Below are positions 34,037-42,010 of a stretch of 64,000 bases of DNA, in pieces. The number at the start of each line of letters is the position of its first letter. Position 1 is the stretch's first letter. Source of the DNA: JABDGC01 sp964466595 (GTDB lineage: Bacteria > Pseudomonadota > Gammaproteobacteria > DSM-16500); NCBI GenBank assembly GCA_964466595.1, contig CAYXNR010000001.1, forward strand, positions 58,493 to 122,492. Direction: 5' to 3'. The notes beneath the pieces are model-generated. The model searched no databases and was not told the DNA's origin. It worked only from the letters and a program-made list of their open reading frames with translations. A program made the translations under genes and the position numbers.

Positions 34037-34052
34037 ACGGTTTATAAACCGT
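34037..34052. promoter_or_regulatory. 16 bp perfect palindrome, operator-like, upstream of exporter gene
   Basis: ACGGTTTATAAACCGT is a perfect palindrome in the 248 bp divergent region between the DHA2 exporter and the methyltransferase. Its size and the CGG/CCG ends are typical of TetR-family operators, which often control such exporters. No TetR gene lies in the window. A second, looser dyad (CCTATA-TT-TATAGG, near 34141-34155) lies closer to the methyltransferase start. The rest of the gap is AT-rich. Confidence 0.55.
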
Positions 34053-34251
34053 CCGATGTTATCACAATATCAAAAAATAAAATGCAACATAATAAAAAAT
34101 TTCTGATGTGTCGTTAGAAATAAGCTATACGGATTTAAAACCTATATTTATAGGGAGAGAGCTAAACTAGACAAGACTGGCTATTGCTCAATCAATCCTA
34201 TCACAGTAGAATCGATTTTCATTTTTTTATCAAAATAGTATGGAGAATACA

Positions 34252-35145
34252 GTGAGAACCACTACTAAAATAGCAAGTGCAGTGAGTAAAAAAAAACCAA
34301 CTTTTGATTATGGACAGGTAGCAGACAACTATGCAAAATATCGGAAACCCTTTCCAGAGAGTTTTTTTAGAAGCCTCCAGAGTAAGGGACTGATTGGCCC
34401 TGGAAAAACTGTATTAGATCTAGGAGCAGGTACGGGCATGATCCATCGCAATATTGCTCAAATCGAACCGAGATGTCAGATAACAGCTCTAGACTGCTCG
34501 CAAGGTATGCTCGATACCGCTGCTGCAGAAGATAAAAAATTGGGCATAACAAATGTTACTTACCACTGCTCCCCGGCAGAAAAAACTGGGCTACCGAATC
34601 ATCATTTTGATCTCATTATTGCTGCACGTTGCTGGCATTGGTTTGATCAGGAGGCAACAATTAAAGAGATAATACGAATCAGTAAACCTCATGCAACTTT
34701 AATTATTACCCATTTCGACCCAGCGCTTGAAGACAATAATCCCTTGGATATTATAACGAAGTTGATTCAAAAATATGACCCAAGCTGGAAACTCCCAATT
34801 AAAGCAAAATTCGAGCGTGAATATCAATACCTTAATCAACTGATGAATAGAAACTTCGATGGAATAGAACTACAGATTTTTGTAAACCAAGAATTTGTTC
34901 CGCAAAAGGAATGGGTAAATTTTTTTCATACCACCTCAGGTATTGGCGGCAATTCTAATTTAAGCGCTGAGCAAGTCAGATCCTTAAATGAAGAACACAC
35001 GAAAACACTCAAACAAACATTCGGCAATAATAAACTCGATATCAAATATGTCTTATCATCGATATTTTCCAAAGTTCCTGACAGAAAACAAACAGAAGAG
35101 CAGCCATCCCCTTCTGAATTATCGACTATAAAAAGTAAATTATAA
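34252..35145 (+). CDS. Class I SAM-dependent methyltransferase
   Basis: The protein has 297 residues with the Rossmann SAM-binding motif VLDLGAGTGMIHRNI at about 50-65, the acidic residue in TALDCSQGM, and LIIAARCWHWF as motif II. The layout is that of UbiE-like or trans-aconitate-like small-molecule methyltransferases (YGQVADNYAKYRKPFP at the start). GTG 34252 is favoured because GGAG lies exactly 6 nt upstream; ATG 34240 has no ribosome site. It is divergent from the exporter operon and convergent with the A-ACP-oxoamine synthase gene. It is a plausible tailoring enzyme of the cluster, but substrate unknown. Confidence 0.85.
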   Translation: MRTTTKIASAVSKKKPTFDYGQVADNYAKYRKPFPESFFRSLQSKGLIGPGKTVLDLGAGTGMIHRNIAQIEPRCQITALDCSQGMLDTAAAEDKKLGITNVTYHCSPAEKTGLPNHHFDLIIAARCWHWFDQEATIKEIIRISKPHATLIITHFDPALEDNNPLDIITKLIQKYDPSWKLPIKAKFEREYQYLNQLMNRNFDGIELQIFVNQEFVPQKEWVNFFHTTSGIGGNSNLSAEQVRSLNEEHTKTLKQTFGNNKLDIKYVLSSIFSKVPDRKQTEEQPSPSELSTIKSKL

Positions 35146-35183
35146 GGGAGACAGGATAAGCAAAGAAAATTAAGCCGGGGAGG

Positions 35184-35222
35184 AGTCGACTGCAAGGTCG
35201 GCCTCTGGCTCGACTATTTTTT
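35184..35222 (+). terminator. Putative terminator of the methyltransferase gene
   Basis: AGTCGA (35184-35189) pairs with TCGACT (35210-35215), with further pairing possible inside the GC-rich loop, followed by ATTTTTT. It lies 39 bp after the stop. Confidence 0.45.
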
Positions 35223-35239
35223 CGTAAACGTTCACGGGC

Positions 35240-37783
35240 CTAGCTTAGAACCCCCTCTCCTCCCGCGCTTTTTGCAGGAGGAGAGGGATGGGGAGAGGAG
35301 GGTTTAAAAAAATGACGGTCGCTGTTTATCTGTTTACTAAGGTTATGTAAAGCAAATTCTATCTGACTCTTTGTATGTTGAGCAGTAACAGAAGTTCTAA
35401 TTAAAGATTTACCTTTACTATTCCATGGCGCAATTGCAGGAAACACATAGACACCCGCTTTTAAAAAAAGGCCACTAAGATGTAGTGTTTCCTGATCGCT
35501 GCCTGTTTTAATTGCTGTAATGGCTGACTCACCTGGAAATAAAGATAAGCCAAGATTTTCTAAACCTTTGCGCCATAATTGTATATTAGCTTTCAATTTT
35601 TTAATGAGCGAACTATCATTTTTTAAAATTTTTAAAGCCTCAGCAGCAATTCTAGCTTGCAGAGCTGGTATTGCGCCTGAAAATATATTCCCTCTACAGG
35701 GTTCGATTTTCTGAAGTAACGTTGTGCTTAGCGCTGCATACCCCCCAACACTTGGAACTGCTTTACTAAGCGTTCCTGTACGACAATCAATAGAATCTGG
35801 CATAGCAAAATGTGATTCCACACCAGAACCATTAAGGCCCAGTTGCCCTAATGAGCAGGCCTCATCAATAATAAGCAGTGCGGAGTACTTGTCAGCGAGT
35901 TGTCTTATATGAGGGAGGTTTAATATATCCCCCTCCATGCTGAACAATCCTTCACTGATAATAAATTTCTTACCTGAGCTACTTCGGGTAGCATATAATT
36001 TTTCTTCTAAATGCTCCATATCATTGTGCCTGAAGCTATAAAAATGTGACCGTGCTAAAGTACAGCCATCTATTAAAGATTTATGACTAGAACTATCTAC
36101 AAAAATATGATCATTTTTATCAGCCAATGCAGGAATAATAGAAATATTTGCCATATAGGCAGAATTGAATAAGAGCACTTCATCGCAGGCATATAAATCT
36201 CTTATCTGATCTAATAATGCAATATGATGAACCGTTCTACCATTTAGCTCCATTGTTCCATGAGAGTTTATACTTTGCTGTTCATTAACATGAGATAATA
36301 TCGTTTTACGTACTACAGGATGTTGATCTAAGCCAAGGTAACTGTTAGAGCAAAAATGAAAATATTTTTTACCTTGTATACTAACTTGGCTTGGTGAAAT
36401 ACTAGTTATGTGCTCATCGCCCAATATTTTCTTGTAAGGAATATCATTTCCGGATTGTTGTGAAGTATAAGATATCTTTCTATCGTCAATGTTTTCTATA
36501 GTTTGTAAGATATCCATTATGGATGGCATCTTTCTAAAGAAAGGTAAAGCAACATTGTAAGATTTTTCAATACTACTAGATAATTCTACATACTCTAAAG
36601 ATGACATTCCAAAATCTGATAAGGGCACATGCATATCAATTGAATTTAATGGAATTCTAGCTATTTTCGCTACTTTTTCAGAAAGTTCAGATACGGATAG
36701 TGGTGAAATATTATCAAGGGCAGATGATTTTTCTTGAACACTCTGATTAGCAAGTTGTTTAAGTGCGCCTATATCTGTTTTTCCATTTTTAGTAAGTGGT
36801 ATTGCATCTAAAAATATGATCCTTTTAGGAGCCATATAATTTGGCAGCTGTTGTCCGACGTAATGTCTAATTTCTTGTTTAACCGCCTCTTCCTCTGGCT
36901 TGTTCACAGATATGATTAATACTAAAAATGTTACCAAACTATGTTCTTGTTTGGGATTAAGGATACCGATCGTAACTGCATTTTTTACCCTTTTATGATG
37001 CATGATTGTATTATCAATCTGTGAGGGCTCTACTCTATGTCCATCAATTTTTATCTGATTATCTATTCTACCAAGACAGCTTGCACCAAAACTACGAGAA
37101 TAAGATCCTAGGTCACCTGTTTTATAAATAAAATCATTATTAATCGTACTAAAGGGATTCAATGAAAATATATTTTTGCTAGGCGCATTAAGATAAGCTT
37201 TCGCAATATAAGGGCTTCTAATCCATATTTCACCGACTTCACCAAAATCACAGATCTTTCCCGTTGCTTGGTCTACTATCAGAATATTCACATCCTGCAT
37301 ACCATGACCAATAGGGACAATATCAGGAAGATCTGCCAAATACTGAGAGGCATTAAAATAACTTACTGCTCGCTGGGATTCTGTAGAACCATATAAATTT
37401 ATAATTTCAGCATGTGGAGCCACTTGTTGTAAAGATTCAACTTGCATTTTTAGCAAGCTTGAGCCCACAAAAAAAATCTTTCTCATATGGTTTAATTTTA
37501 TTGCCTTTGTATTATATGCCGTTAGAAACTGGCACATCGGTGGTGTCAAACAACAGACCGTAATTTTTTTTTCATACATCCATTGCGGCAATTGACCAGA
37601 AGTAAAAATATCCTGTTGAGTGGGAATCACAATGACAGCACCAAAACTAAGTGCGGTAAAAATATCTCGCTGTATGGGATCATGTGACAGATTGGAACAC
37701 ATAGCAAAACGATCATCTTTCCCAAGAGTGAACTCATAACGCATCCATTCTTGAAAATGGCTTAAGGATGAAAACCTGCCCAT
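35240..37783 (-). CDS. 5'-truncated synthetase: adenylation-ACP-alpha-oxoamine synthase
   Basis: The frame from the first ATG has 847 residues, but homologous coding runs upstream to 37969. There it includes the A3 core (FTSGSSGKPKAVM) before the frame ends at a TGA supplied by the tip of miniature element C. The N-terminal third of the adenylation domain is missing. What remains has a Lys2-like pocket region (HDPIQRDIF, D-P-R code start), A5 YGSTESQ, A7 YKTGDLG, A10 TKNGKTD, carrier Ser395 in DFGMSSLE, and a PLP oxoamine synthase at about 465-825 (SHGTMELNG, IIDEACSLG, Lys674 in TGTLSKAV). An intact form would decarboxylatively join a tethered acyl group to an amino acid, giving an amino ketone. 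The C-terminus runs into an intergenic repeat. As it stands it is probably inactive for adenylation. Confidence 0.85.
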   Translation of the reverse strand: MGRFSSLSHFQEWMRYEFTLGKDDRFAMCSNLSHDPIQRDIFTALSFGAVIVIPTQQDIFTSGQLPQWMYEKKITVCCLTPPMCQFLTAYNTKAIKLNHMRKIFFVGSSLLKMQVESLQQVAPHAEIINLYGSTESQRAVSYFNASQYLADLPDIVPIGHGMQDVNILIVDQATGKICDFGEVGEIWIRSPYIAKAYLNAPSKNIFSLNPFSTINNDFIYKTGDLGSYSRSFGASCLGRIDNQIKIDGHRVEPSQIDNTIMHHKRVKNAVTIGILNPKQEHSLVTFLVLIISVNKPEEEAVKQEIRHYVGQQLPNYMAPKRIIFLDAIPLTKNGKTDIGALKQLANQSVQEKSSALDNISPLSVSELSEKVAKIARIPLNSIDMHVPLSDFGMSSLEYVELSSSIEKSYNVALPFFRKMPSIMDILQTIENIDDRKISYTSQQSGNDIPYKKILGDEHITSISPSQVSIQGKKYFHFCSNSYLGLDQHPVVRKTILSHVNEQQSINSHGTMELNGRTVHHIALLDQIRDLYACDEVLLFNSAYMANISIIPALADKNDHIFVDSSSHKSLIDGCTLARSHFYSFRHNDMEHLEEKLYATRSSSGKKFIISEGLFSMEGDILNLPHIRQLADKYSALLIIDEACSLGQLGLNGSGVESHFAMPDSIDCRTGTLSKAVPSVGGYAALSTTLLQKIEPCRGNIFSGAIPALQARIAAEALKILKNDSSLIKKLKANIQLWRKGLENLGLSLFPGESAITAIKTGSDQETLHLSGLFLKAGVYVFPAIAPWNSKGKSLIRTSVTAQHTKSQIEFALHNLSKQINSDRHFFKPSSPHPSPPAKSAGGEGVLS
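35253..35287. repeat. GC-rich hairpin repeat inside the synthetase 3' end
   Basis: CCCTCTCCTCC (35253-35263) and GGAGGAGAGGG (35277-35287) form a perfect 11 bp stem with a 13 nt loop, a common type of intergenic repeat. It is translated as the Pro/Ser/Gly tail of the oxoamine synthase protein, which suggests that the native stop codon was lost by insertion or mutation. Confidence 0.65.
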
Positions 37784-37960
37784 TACAGCTTTAGGCTTAC
37801 CACTGCTTCCAGAGGTAAAAGTAATTGTTGCCGTATCATTTTCTGCTATAGAGGGGAACTCCAGTTTATCCCCAGTGATGCCGGATGCATCTATCGTGCT
37901 TTTAAGCTCCTCAATAGAAAAAAAGCAATAGTGTATTTTAAATTTATGCTTAACGAGCTT

Positions 37961-38082
37961 AAAAAGGGGTCAAGTCTTCACATGACACATGTTTAACAAA
38001 ACAACTTATTGATCCCCATAAGTGTTCTTTAAAATTTAGCATGCTGTCTTTAGTTGTGTCATGTTAATACTTGACCCCTTTT
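37961..38082. mobile_element. Miniature RAYT-derived element, copy C
   Basis: This element of about 118 bp is bounded by AAAAGGGGTCAAG and its complement. Its left 75 bp match the left end of the transposase element (46969-47045) including the last codons and stop of the transposase gene. Its right 28 bp match that element's right tip with a few changes. It is therefore an internal-deletion derivative. It is identical in body to copy D and interrupts the adenylation domain of the adjacent synthetase. A decayed tip (CCCCTTTTCTTTTCTT) recurs near 38140. The rest of the gap to 38197 holds a worn copy of the TTACCGG repeat. Confidence 0.85.
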
Positions 38083-38197
38083 CTTTTCTTCCTTCGTTGT
38101 TTATTTTCTACCCTTGGAAGGGTGTATTTCAAGATACAACCCCTTTTCTTTTCTTATCCTTAGCTGACGCGACAGGCTCGGCAATTTGTATTACCAG

Positions 38198-38839
38198 TTA
38201 TCTATGAGGTGTTAGAGTAATAGGGTCTATGAGCGTAACAGTGTCTTGCGCTGAGTGCGGAAGATTATAGGCATGCCTGAATGCTTGTAAAACATTGCCA
38301 AAAAAGATTTCTCCGTTAGGCTTAATTGTCACAGATTGCTCGTTTCTACATGCAACTTCAACTACCTGCTCTTTCATCTTACGAATGATTGCTCGTACTT
38401 GACTATTCAAATGCGGCTTTGCTAACAATTCCTTATTATCACGAATAAGAGAAAAATTCATCAATGGCGTTTTGCCTTCAAGATTTGGTTCGAGAGGATC
38501 TGCCTTGCAGAGAATTAATTGTTCAATTAAATTAACTCGATCGATTAACTTTCCCTTTTTACTTTGGATAGCACAATTCAAGGGTGTATTACCCCTAGCA
38601 TCCTTACTATCTATTCTTGCCCCCTTCGAGATTAAAAATTTCCCTATCTTGAGTCGTCCATATTCAGCAGCCCAATGTAAAGCTGTTTTTTTAGTGTCTG
38701 GACCCCTAGAATGAATATCAACCCCTTCAGAAAAAAGTTTTTCCACTGCCTCAAAATCACCATTCGCTGCTGCTTGTCTGAGGTTTTTTTCCTGTTCAGA
38801 CAATTTGTAATCAATATTAAGGTTTGATCTTGGCTTCAT
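38198..38839 (-). CDS. Ankyrin-repeat protein
   Basis: The protein has 213 residues with two to three ankyrin repeats at about 18-115: LRQAAANGDFEAVEKLFSEG, then KTALHWAAEYGRLKIGKFLI, then GNTPLNCAIQSKKGK and a degenerate one with GKTPLMNFSL. The C-terminal 90 residues are unassigned. GAGGAG precedes ATG 38839. Ankyrin repeats bind host proteins in many intracellular bacteria. The gene lies beside a U-box gene in a segment bracketed by identical miniature elements, so it is a good effector candidate. A housekeeping role cannot be ruled out. Confidence 0.85.
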   Translation of the reverse strand: MKPRSNLNIDYKLSEQEKNLRQAAANGDFEAVEKLFSEGVDIHSRGPDTKKTALHWAAEYGRLKIGKFLISKGARIDSKDARGNTPLNCAIQSKKGKLIDRVNLIEQLILCKADPLEPNLEGKTPLMNFSLIRDNKELLAKPHLNSQVRAIIRKMKEQVVEVACRNEQSVTIKPNGEIFFGNVLQAFRHAYNLPHSAQDTVTLIDPITLTPHR

Positions 38840-38973
38840 AATTTAACTCCTCATGATATAAATTTGACCAATAACTGTGTGGACAAAAAGGATTCCAATT
38901 TTAAAGGGAAAACCTACATGCCCGTCCGGCGGGCCTGTATTAGCGGTTGTTCACTGCGATGGACTATAGCCAT

Positions 38974-38999
38974 AAAAGACGCCTTAGCTAAGGCGTCTT
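38974..38999 (-). terminator. Terminator overlapping the U-box gene stop codon
   Basis: A perfect 24 bp palindrome (38976-38999, arms AAGACGCC and GGCGTCTT) contains the TAA stop of the U-box gene and is followed on the minus strand by TTTTAT. This is a compact rho-independent terminator that shares bases with the last codons. Confidence 0.75.
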
Positions 39000-39562
39000 T
39001 GAGGAGAAACAGAGATAGCAGCTGCTTGATCTTCAGCTTTTTTCAGAGCACGGTCATGGATACCTTGGTAATCTTCATTCGACAAAAACATGGAACCTAT
39101 CAGGCATCGATTTATTACATCTTCTCTTATAGCTGTAATATATATCGAAATTTCGTTTTCTAAGCTAGGCATCGATATCATATCCTTTAATTCCATTGGT
39201 TGGCGATTAAAAGGATTTTCTGACTTACTTCTTAGAACCTGTAATATGGTATTTTTCTCACAAATCTGAGGGGTGGCGGGTAATTTAACCGGCTCATCCA
39301 TAACACTAGACATTAGCTCACATTTATATTTTTCCGGAACGAGGTCTAAGGGGAAACCCAGAGCTTCTAAAAGAAGCTGATGCGGAACAGGGTGATTGTC
39401 CGCAAAAAATCCTTGCGCCATTACAGGATTGGATATCTGACCACTTAAAAGATTCAGGACACTTCTGTTCTTACTTCTTGAAAACATGGAGATCAATTCG
39501 TTACCAAGCGCATTGCCAGATACAGTAAACAATCGAACCTTTTGTTGAATTTTTGAAAACAT
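38984..39562 (-). CDS. U-box domain protein, predicted E3 ubiquitin ligase effector
   Basis: The protein has 192 residues. Residues about 78-145 match the UFD2-type U-box: CELMSSVMDEPVKLP, then CEKNTILQVL, then ENPFNRQPMELKDM and a closing helix. The hallmark spacing DEPV-LP...I...PFNR-P is complete. U-box proteins recruit host E2 enzymes. Bacteria lack ubiquitin, so this is almost certainly a translocated effector, as LubX is in Legionella. The N-terminal 75 residues, which include LLLEALGFPLDLVPE, would be the substrate-binding part. ATG 39562 is chosen because AGGAG lies 7 nt upstream; ATG 39577 overlaps that site. A terminator hairpin overlaps its stop. Confidence 0.8.
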   Translation of the reverse strand: MFSKIQQKVRLFTVSGNALGNELISMFSRSKNRSVLNLLSGQISNPVMAQGFFADNHPVPHQLLLEALGFPLDLVPEKYKCELMSSVMDEPVKLPATPQICEKNTILQVLRSKSENPFNRQPMELKDMISMPSLENEISIYITAIREDVINRCLIGSMFLSNEDYQGIHDRALKKAEDQAAAISVSPQRRLS

Positions 39563-39669
39563 CTTTGATCTCCTCATTAATTTTGCATAAGTAAATCACA
39601 TTATTAACATAACCTCAATGCATGTACAATAATGAAGCACAAACAACCGGTAACTTCTAATCCGGCCTC

Positions 39670-39693
39670 TCATGCTGCAGGTGCTAGACATCC
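39670..39693 (-). pseudogene. Possible relic of a second MFS gene 3' end
   Basis: On the minus strand this short segment reads Gly-Cys-Leu-Ala-Pro-Ala-Ala-stop. It mirrors the end of the MFS gene that stops at 39886 (Gly-Cys-Thr-Ala-Pro-Thr-Ala). Miniature element D lies between the two. The match is short (about 20 of 24 bases), so it may be a fragment of a paralogue or partly chance. Confidence 0.3.
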
Positions 39694-39716
39694 CAAAAAA
39701 AGAAAAAAAGAAAAAG

Positions 39717-39838
39717 AAAAAGGGGTCAAGTCTTCACATGACACATGTTTAACAAAACAACTTATTGATCCCCATAAGTGTTCTTTAAAATTTAGCATGC
39801 TGTCTTTAGTTGTGTCATGTTAATACTTGACCCCTTTT
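39717..39838. mobile_element. Miniature RAYT-derived element, copy D
   Basis: It is identical to copy C over the whole body and also carries the end of the transposase coding region. It lies in an A-rich tract in the 323 bp between the U-box and RiPP-exporter genes. With copy C it flanks the ankyrin and U-box genes in direct orientation. Remaining bases hold a worn CCGGTAA repeat and the short MFS-tail relic. Confidence 0.85.
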
Positions 39839-39885
39839 CTATTCTTGGAAATATTGCTAAACATAAAGTTTTTTGGATACCCATG

Positions 39886-41058
39886 CTATTCTTCACTTGC
39901 TGTAGGTGCTGTACATCCCAATAAGAAAGCGCTTAGAATTCCTAGCCCACCACAAACTGCCAATAATAGAGATGAAGATAGTCCTTCACTCATGAGCAAA
40001 CCTAAGCAAGCTGTGCTCCCAAACGCAGTTAAACGCCCTATCATTTGAGCCCAACTTGAATATTCCACATAGCCTTTTCCCCTTAAACGAGAGTTAATGA
40101 GTTTTTGGCTTCCAGAAAGCAGGCATGAATACACAAAGCCTATCAAGCCGCAAAGCGCTAGTCTCATCAAATCATTATTAAAGCTGGACATCAAAATCAA
40201 GAAAGCACACAAAAAAACTATGCCTATTAAATGGCTTGGTTTTTTAACAGGGATCAGAATATCACCTCCAATTAACACAAGGAATTGAGCAATAAAAAAA
40301 GCTGTGTAAAGCACGGTTATCTCGTTTAAAAAAATATTGCCATGCAGCTTGAGTTTCGAGAGAAAGAGAAATGATACTCCAGAAAAAGATAGATTGACTA
40401 AAAACTGAAAACAAAACCCCCAACGCATTAAAGCGTTTTTTAGGAGTGTAGAAAAAGGACTGTGTTCTTTGGGCAAAAAATGAGGAAGATTTTTTTGAGA
40501 AAAGTAGATTTTTCTCAATAGAAGAGTACTGAATAAACCTAAAATTAAAGCAATTGCGACTATTGTTCCAGTTGCAGAGGGTCTAGTTAGCAGCAGAAGC
40601 GCTATCGCGGGAGCGACGGCCGTGCCTGAACGCGTTAAGATATTCATGGCAGCTGCACTTTGACTAAGATCGACATGAAAATATTCTTGCAAAGAGAAAA
40701 TAAATTCACTACTCAAAGAAAAATCTATCGTTAAAACGAGCTTGAAAAATAGAAAGGGTATAAAAATAGCAAAGGAAAGTGAATGAATAGGTAATTGAAG
40801 TAAGGCAACATACCAAATACCGATTAAGCTAAAACGAAGTAAAGCACTAATTTTGCCTCGTAGCGCTGGAGAAAGTGGTACCGTTAAACGAGATAAAAAC
40901 ACCATGAGTGTAACTTTAAAAAGTGCGTCTATCGACATCAATAATGCAGCAATAGATGCATAGCCTGCATTTAAAAATGCAATGGCGTATACATGCGTTA
41001 AAATAAGGTCCAATAAGATATGCCAATAAAGGCCGAAAGGTGCAAATAGTCTGGGCAT
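39886..41058 (-). CDS. MFS-type transporter, likely RiPP exporter
   Basis: The membrane protein has 390 residues and about 11-12 hydrophobic segments, short basic loops and a mid-protein charged linker (YFSQKNLPHFLPKEH), fitting the major facilitator layout. Motif A is degenerate. It starts 7 bp after the YcaO gene stop and is the last gene of the precursor-HExxH-YcaO operon, so export of the modified peptide is the natural reading. A typical RiPP ABC exporter with peptidase domain is absent, so leader removal would need another protease. MFS membership is by layout and not by a strong signature. Confidence 0.75.
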   Translation of the reverse strand: MPRLFAPFGLYWHILLDLILTHVYAIAFLNAGYASIAALLMSIDALFKVTLMVFLSRLTVPLSPALRGKISALLRFSLIGIWYVALLQLPIHSLSFAIFIPFLFFKLVLTIDFSLSSEFIFSLQEYFHVDLSQSAAAMNILTRSGTAVAPAIALLLLTRPSATGTIVAIALILGLFSTLLLRKIYFSQKNLPHFLPKEHSPFSTLLKNALMRWGFCFQFLVNLSFSGVSFLFLSKLKLHGNIFLNEITVLYTAFFIAQFLVLIGGDILIPVKKPSHLIGIVFLCAFLILMSSFNNDLMRLALCGLIGFVYSCLLSGSQKLINSRLRGKGYVEYSSWAQMIGRLTAFGSTACLGLLMSEGLSSSLLLAVCGGLGILSAFLLGCTAPTASEE

Positions 41059-41065
41059 ATAAAAC

Positions 41066-42010
41066 TCAAAACAATGGCAGTGATGGAATATTATTTTGAA
41101 TATAGAATTCGCGAGGATCTAAGGCCTCAAGGGAAAAAGCCCTCGCTGCATAAATATTCGGTAATGGCTCAAAGATAATAGTTTTACACACTGGCGCAAA
41201 ATAAGCACGCTTTGTTATTAAGCTACGAGTAATCAGGCTTTGAAAGTACATTTTTCGTAGTCGTGATGTTTGTTTATCCCGTAATGATAAGATCTGCTGC
41301 CGCGATTGCTCGGTTGAAGAGCCCACGGTTCTTTCCTTGATCGCGTCATTCAATAACATGAGGGCCTCGCAGGCTGCATGAGTACAAGCGTCTAAGATAT
41401 TGGATCTGATAGCAGCGCCTAAGGCAAAAAACCCCACTTCACTGTCTTCAAGAGCAGCGAGAGCAAATTCACCTTCTGAAGTAATATCTGTGGTATAGAG
41501 CCCTAAATGAATAGAAGAACGAAGTGCCTCCATTTTAAAGGCAGGATAAGGTAAAAGTGGGCGAGTTTGCTTATACCAAATTTCACAACAAAGATGGCGC
41601 TCTATCAGCTCACGCTTCGCGTGAGAAACGGCATGCTGCGCATTGCTTGAAAGCGCACAACCATTTGCATTAAAAATCCCTTTCGGTCCGAAGGAGCCAA
41701 TCAAATATTGCTGCACAGTCTCGTTAGCACATTTATATGTTAGCTCATTAGAAACAAAAGAAACGGGTTTATTTAGACTTTCCGTATCATGCGCATAAGG
41801 CAAAAAAACAAGGCGCTCCAGAAGCTCATAGAGTGAACTGGTCTCTGCTGCCGTCTTACAAAAGCCCGCCCCGAAACCAAAAATTGCTTTTACTTCTTGA
41901 TCTATTTTAACACCAACCGCACTTCTAGCTACCCATGCATCCTTACAAGCCATACTGGCTTCAGTTTTTGTTTTTCTTGAAGCCAGGAAATAATCCCAAG
42001 TTAAGTTCAC
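41066..42010 (-). CDS. YcaO-family peptide-modifying enzyme (small form)
   Basis: The protein has 314 residues, shorter than most YcaO proteins. The ATP-binding signatures are present. GFGAGFCKTAAETSSLYELL with Glu62, Glu65 and Arg66 is the first motif. NGCALSSNAQHAVSHAKREL and IER (Glu134, Glu137, Arg138) is the second. ALGAAIRSNILDACTHAACE with Glu215 is the third. YcaO enzymes activate peptide backbone amides with ATP to form azolines, thioamides or amidines. The C-terminus is IPSLPLF, not the canonical PxPxP. No E1-like or TfuA partner is adjacent, so the chemistry is open. It overlaps the HExxH gene by 4 bp (ATGA), which implies coupled expression. Confidence 0.8.
   Translation of the reverse strand: MNLTWDYFLASRKTKTEASMACKDAWVARSAVGVKIDQEVKAIFGFGAGFCKTAAETSSLYELLERLVFLPYAHDTESLNKPVSFVSNELTYKCANETVQQYLIGSFGPKGIFNANGCALSSNAQHAVSHAKRELIERHLCCEIWYKQTRPLLPYPAFKMEALRSSIHLGLYTTDITSEGEFALAALEDSEVGFFALGAAIRSNILDACTHAACEALMLLNDAIKERTVGSSTEQSRQQILSLRDKQTSRLRKMYFQSLITRSLITKRAYFAPVCKTIIFEPLPNIYAARAFSLEALDPREFYIQNNIPSLPLF

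Noticed and set aside
41066..42010. Canonical azoline-forming cyclodehydratase
   Set aside because: The C-terminal PxPxP motif is not present, no E1-like partner is adjacent and the precursor lacks Cys; only 'YcaO family' is claimed.
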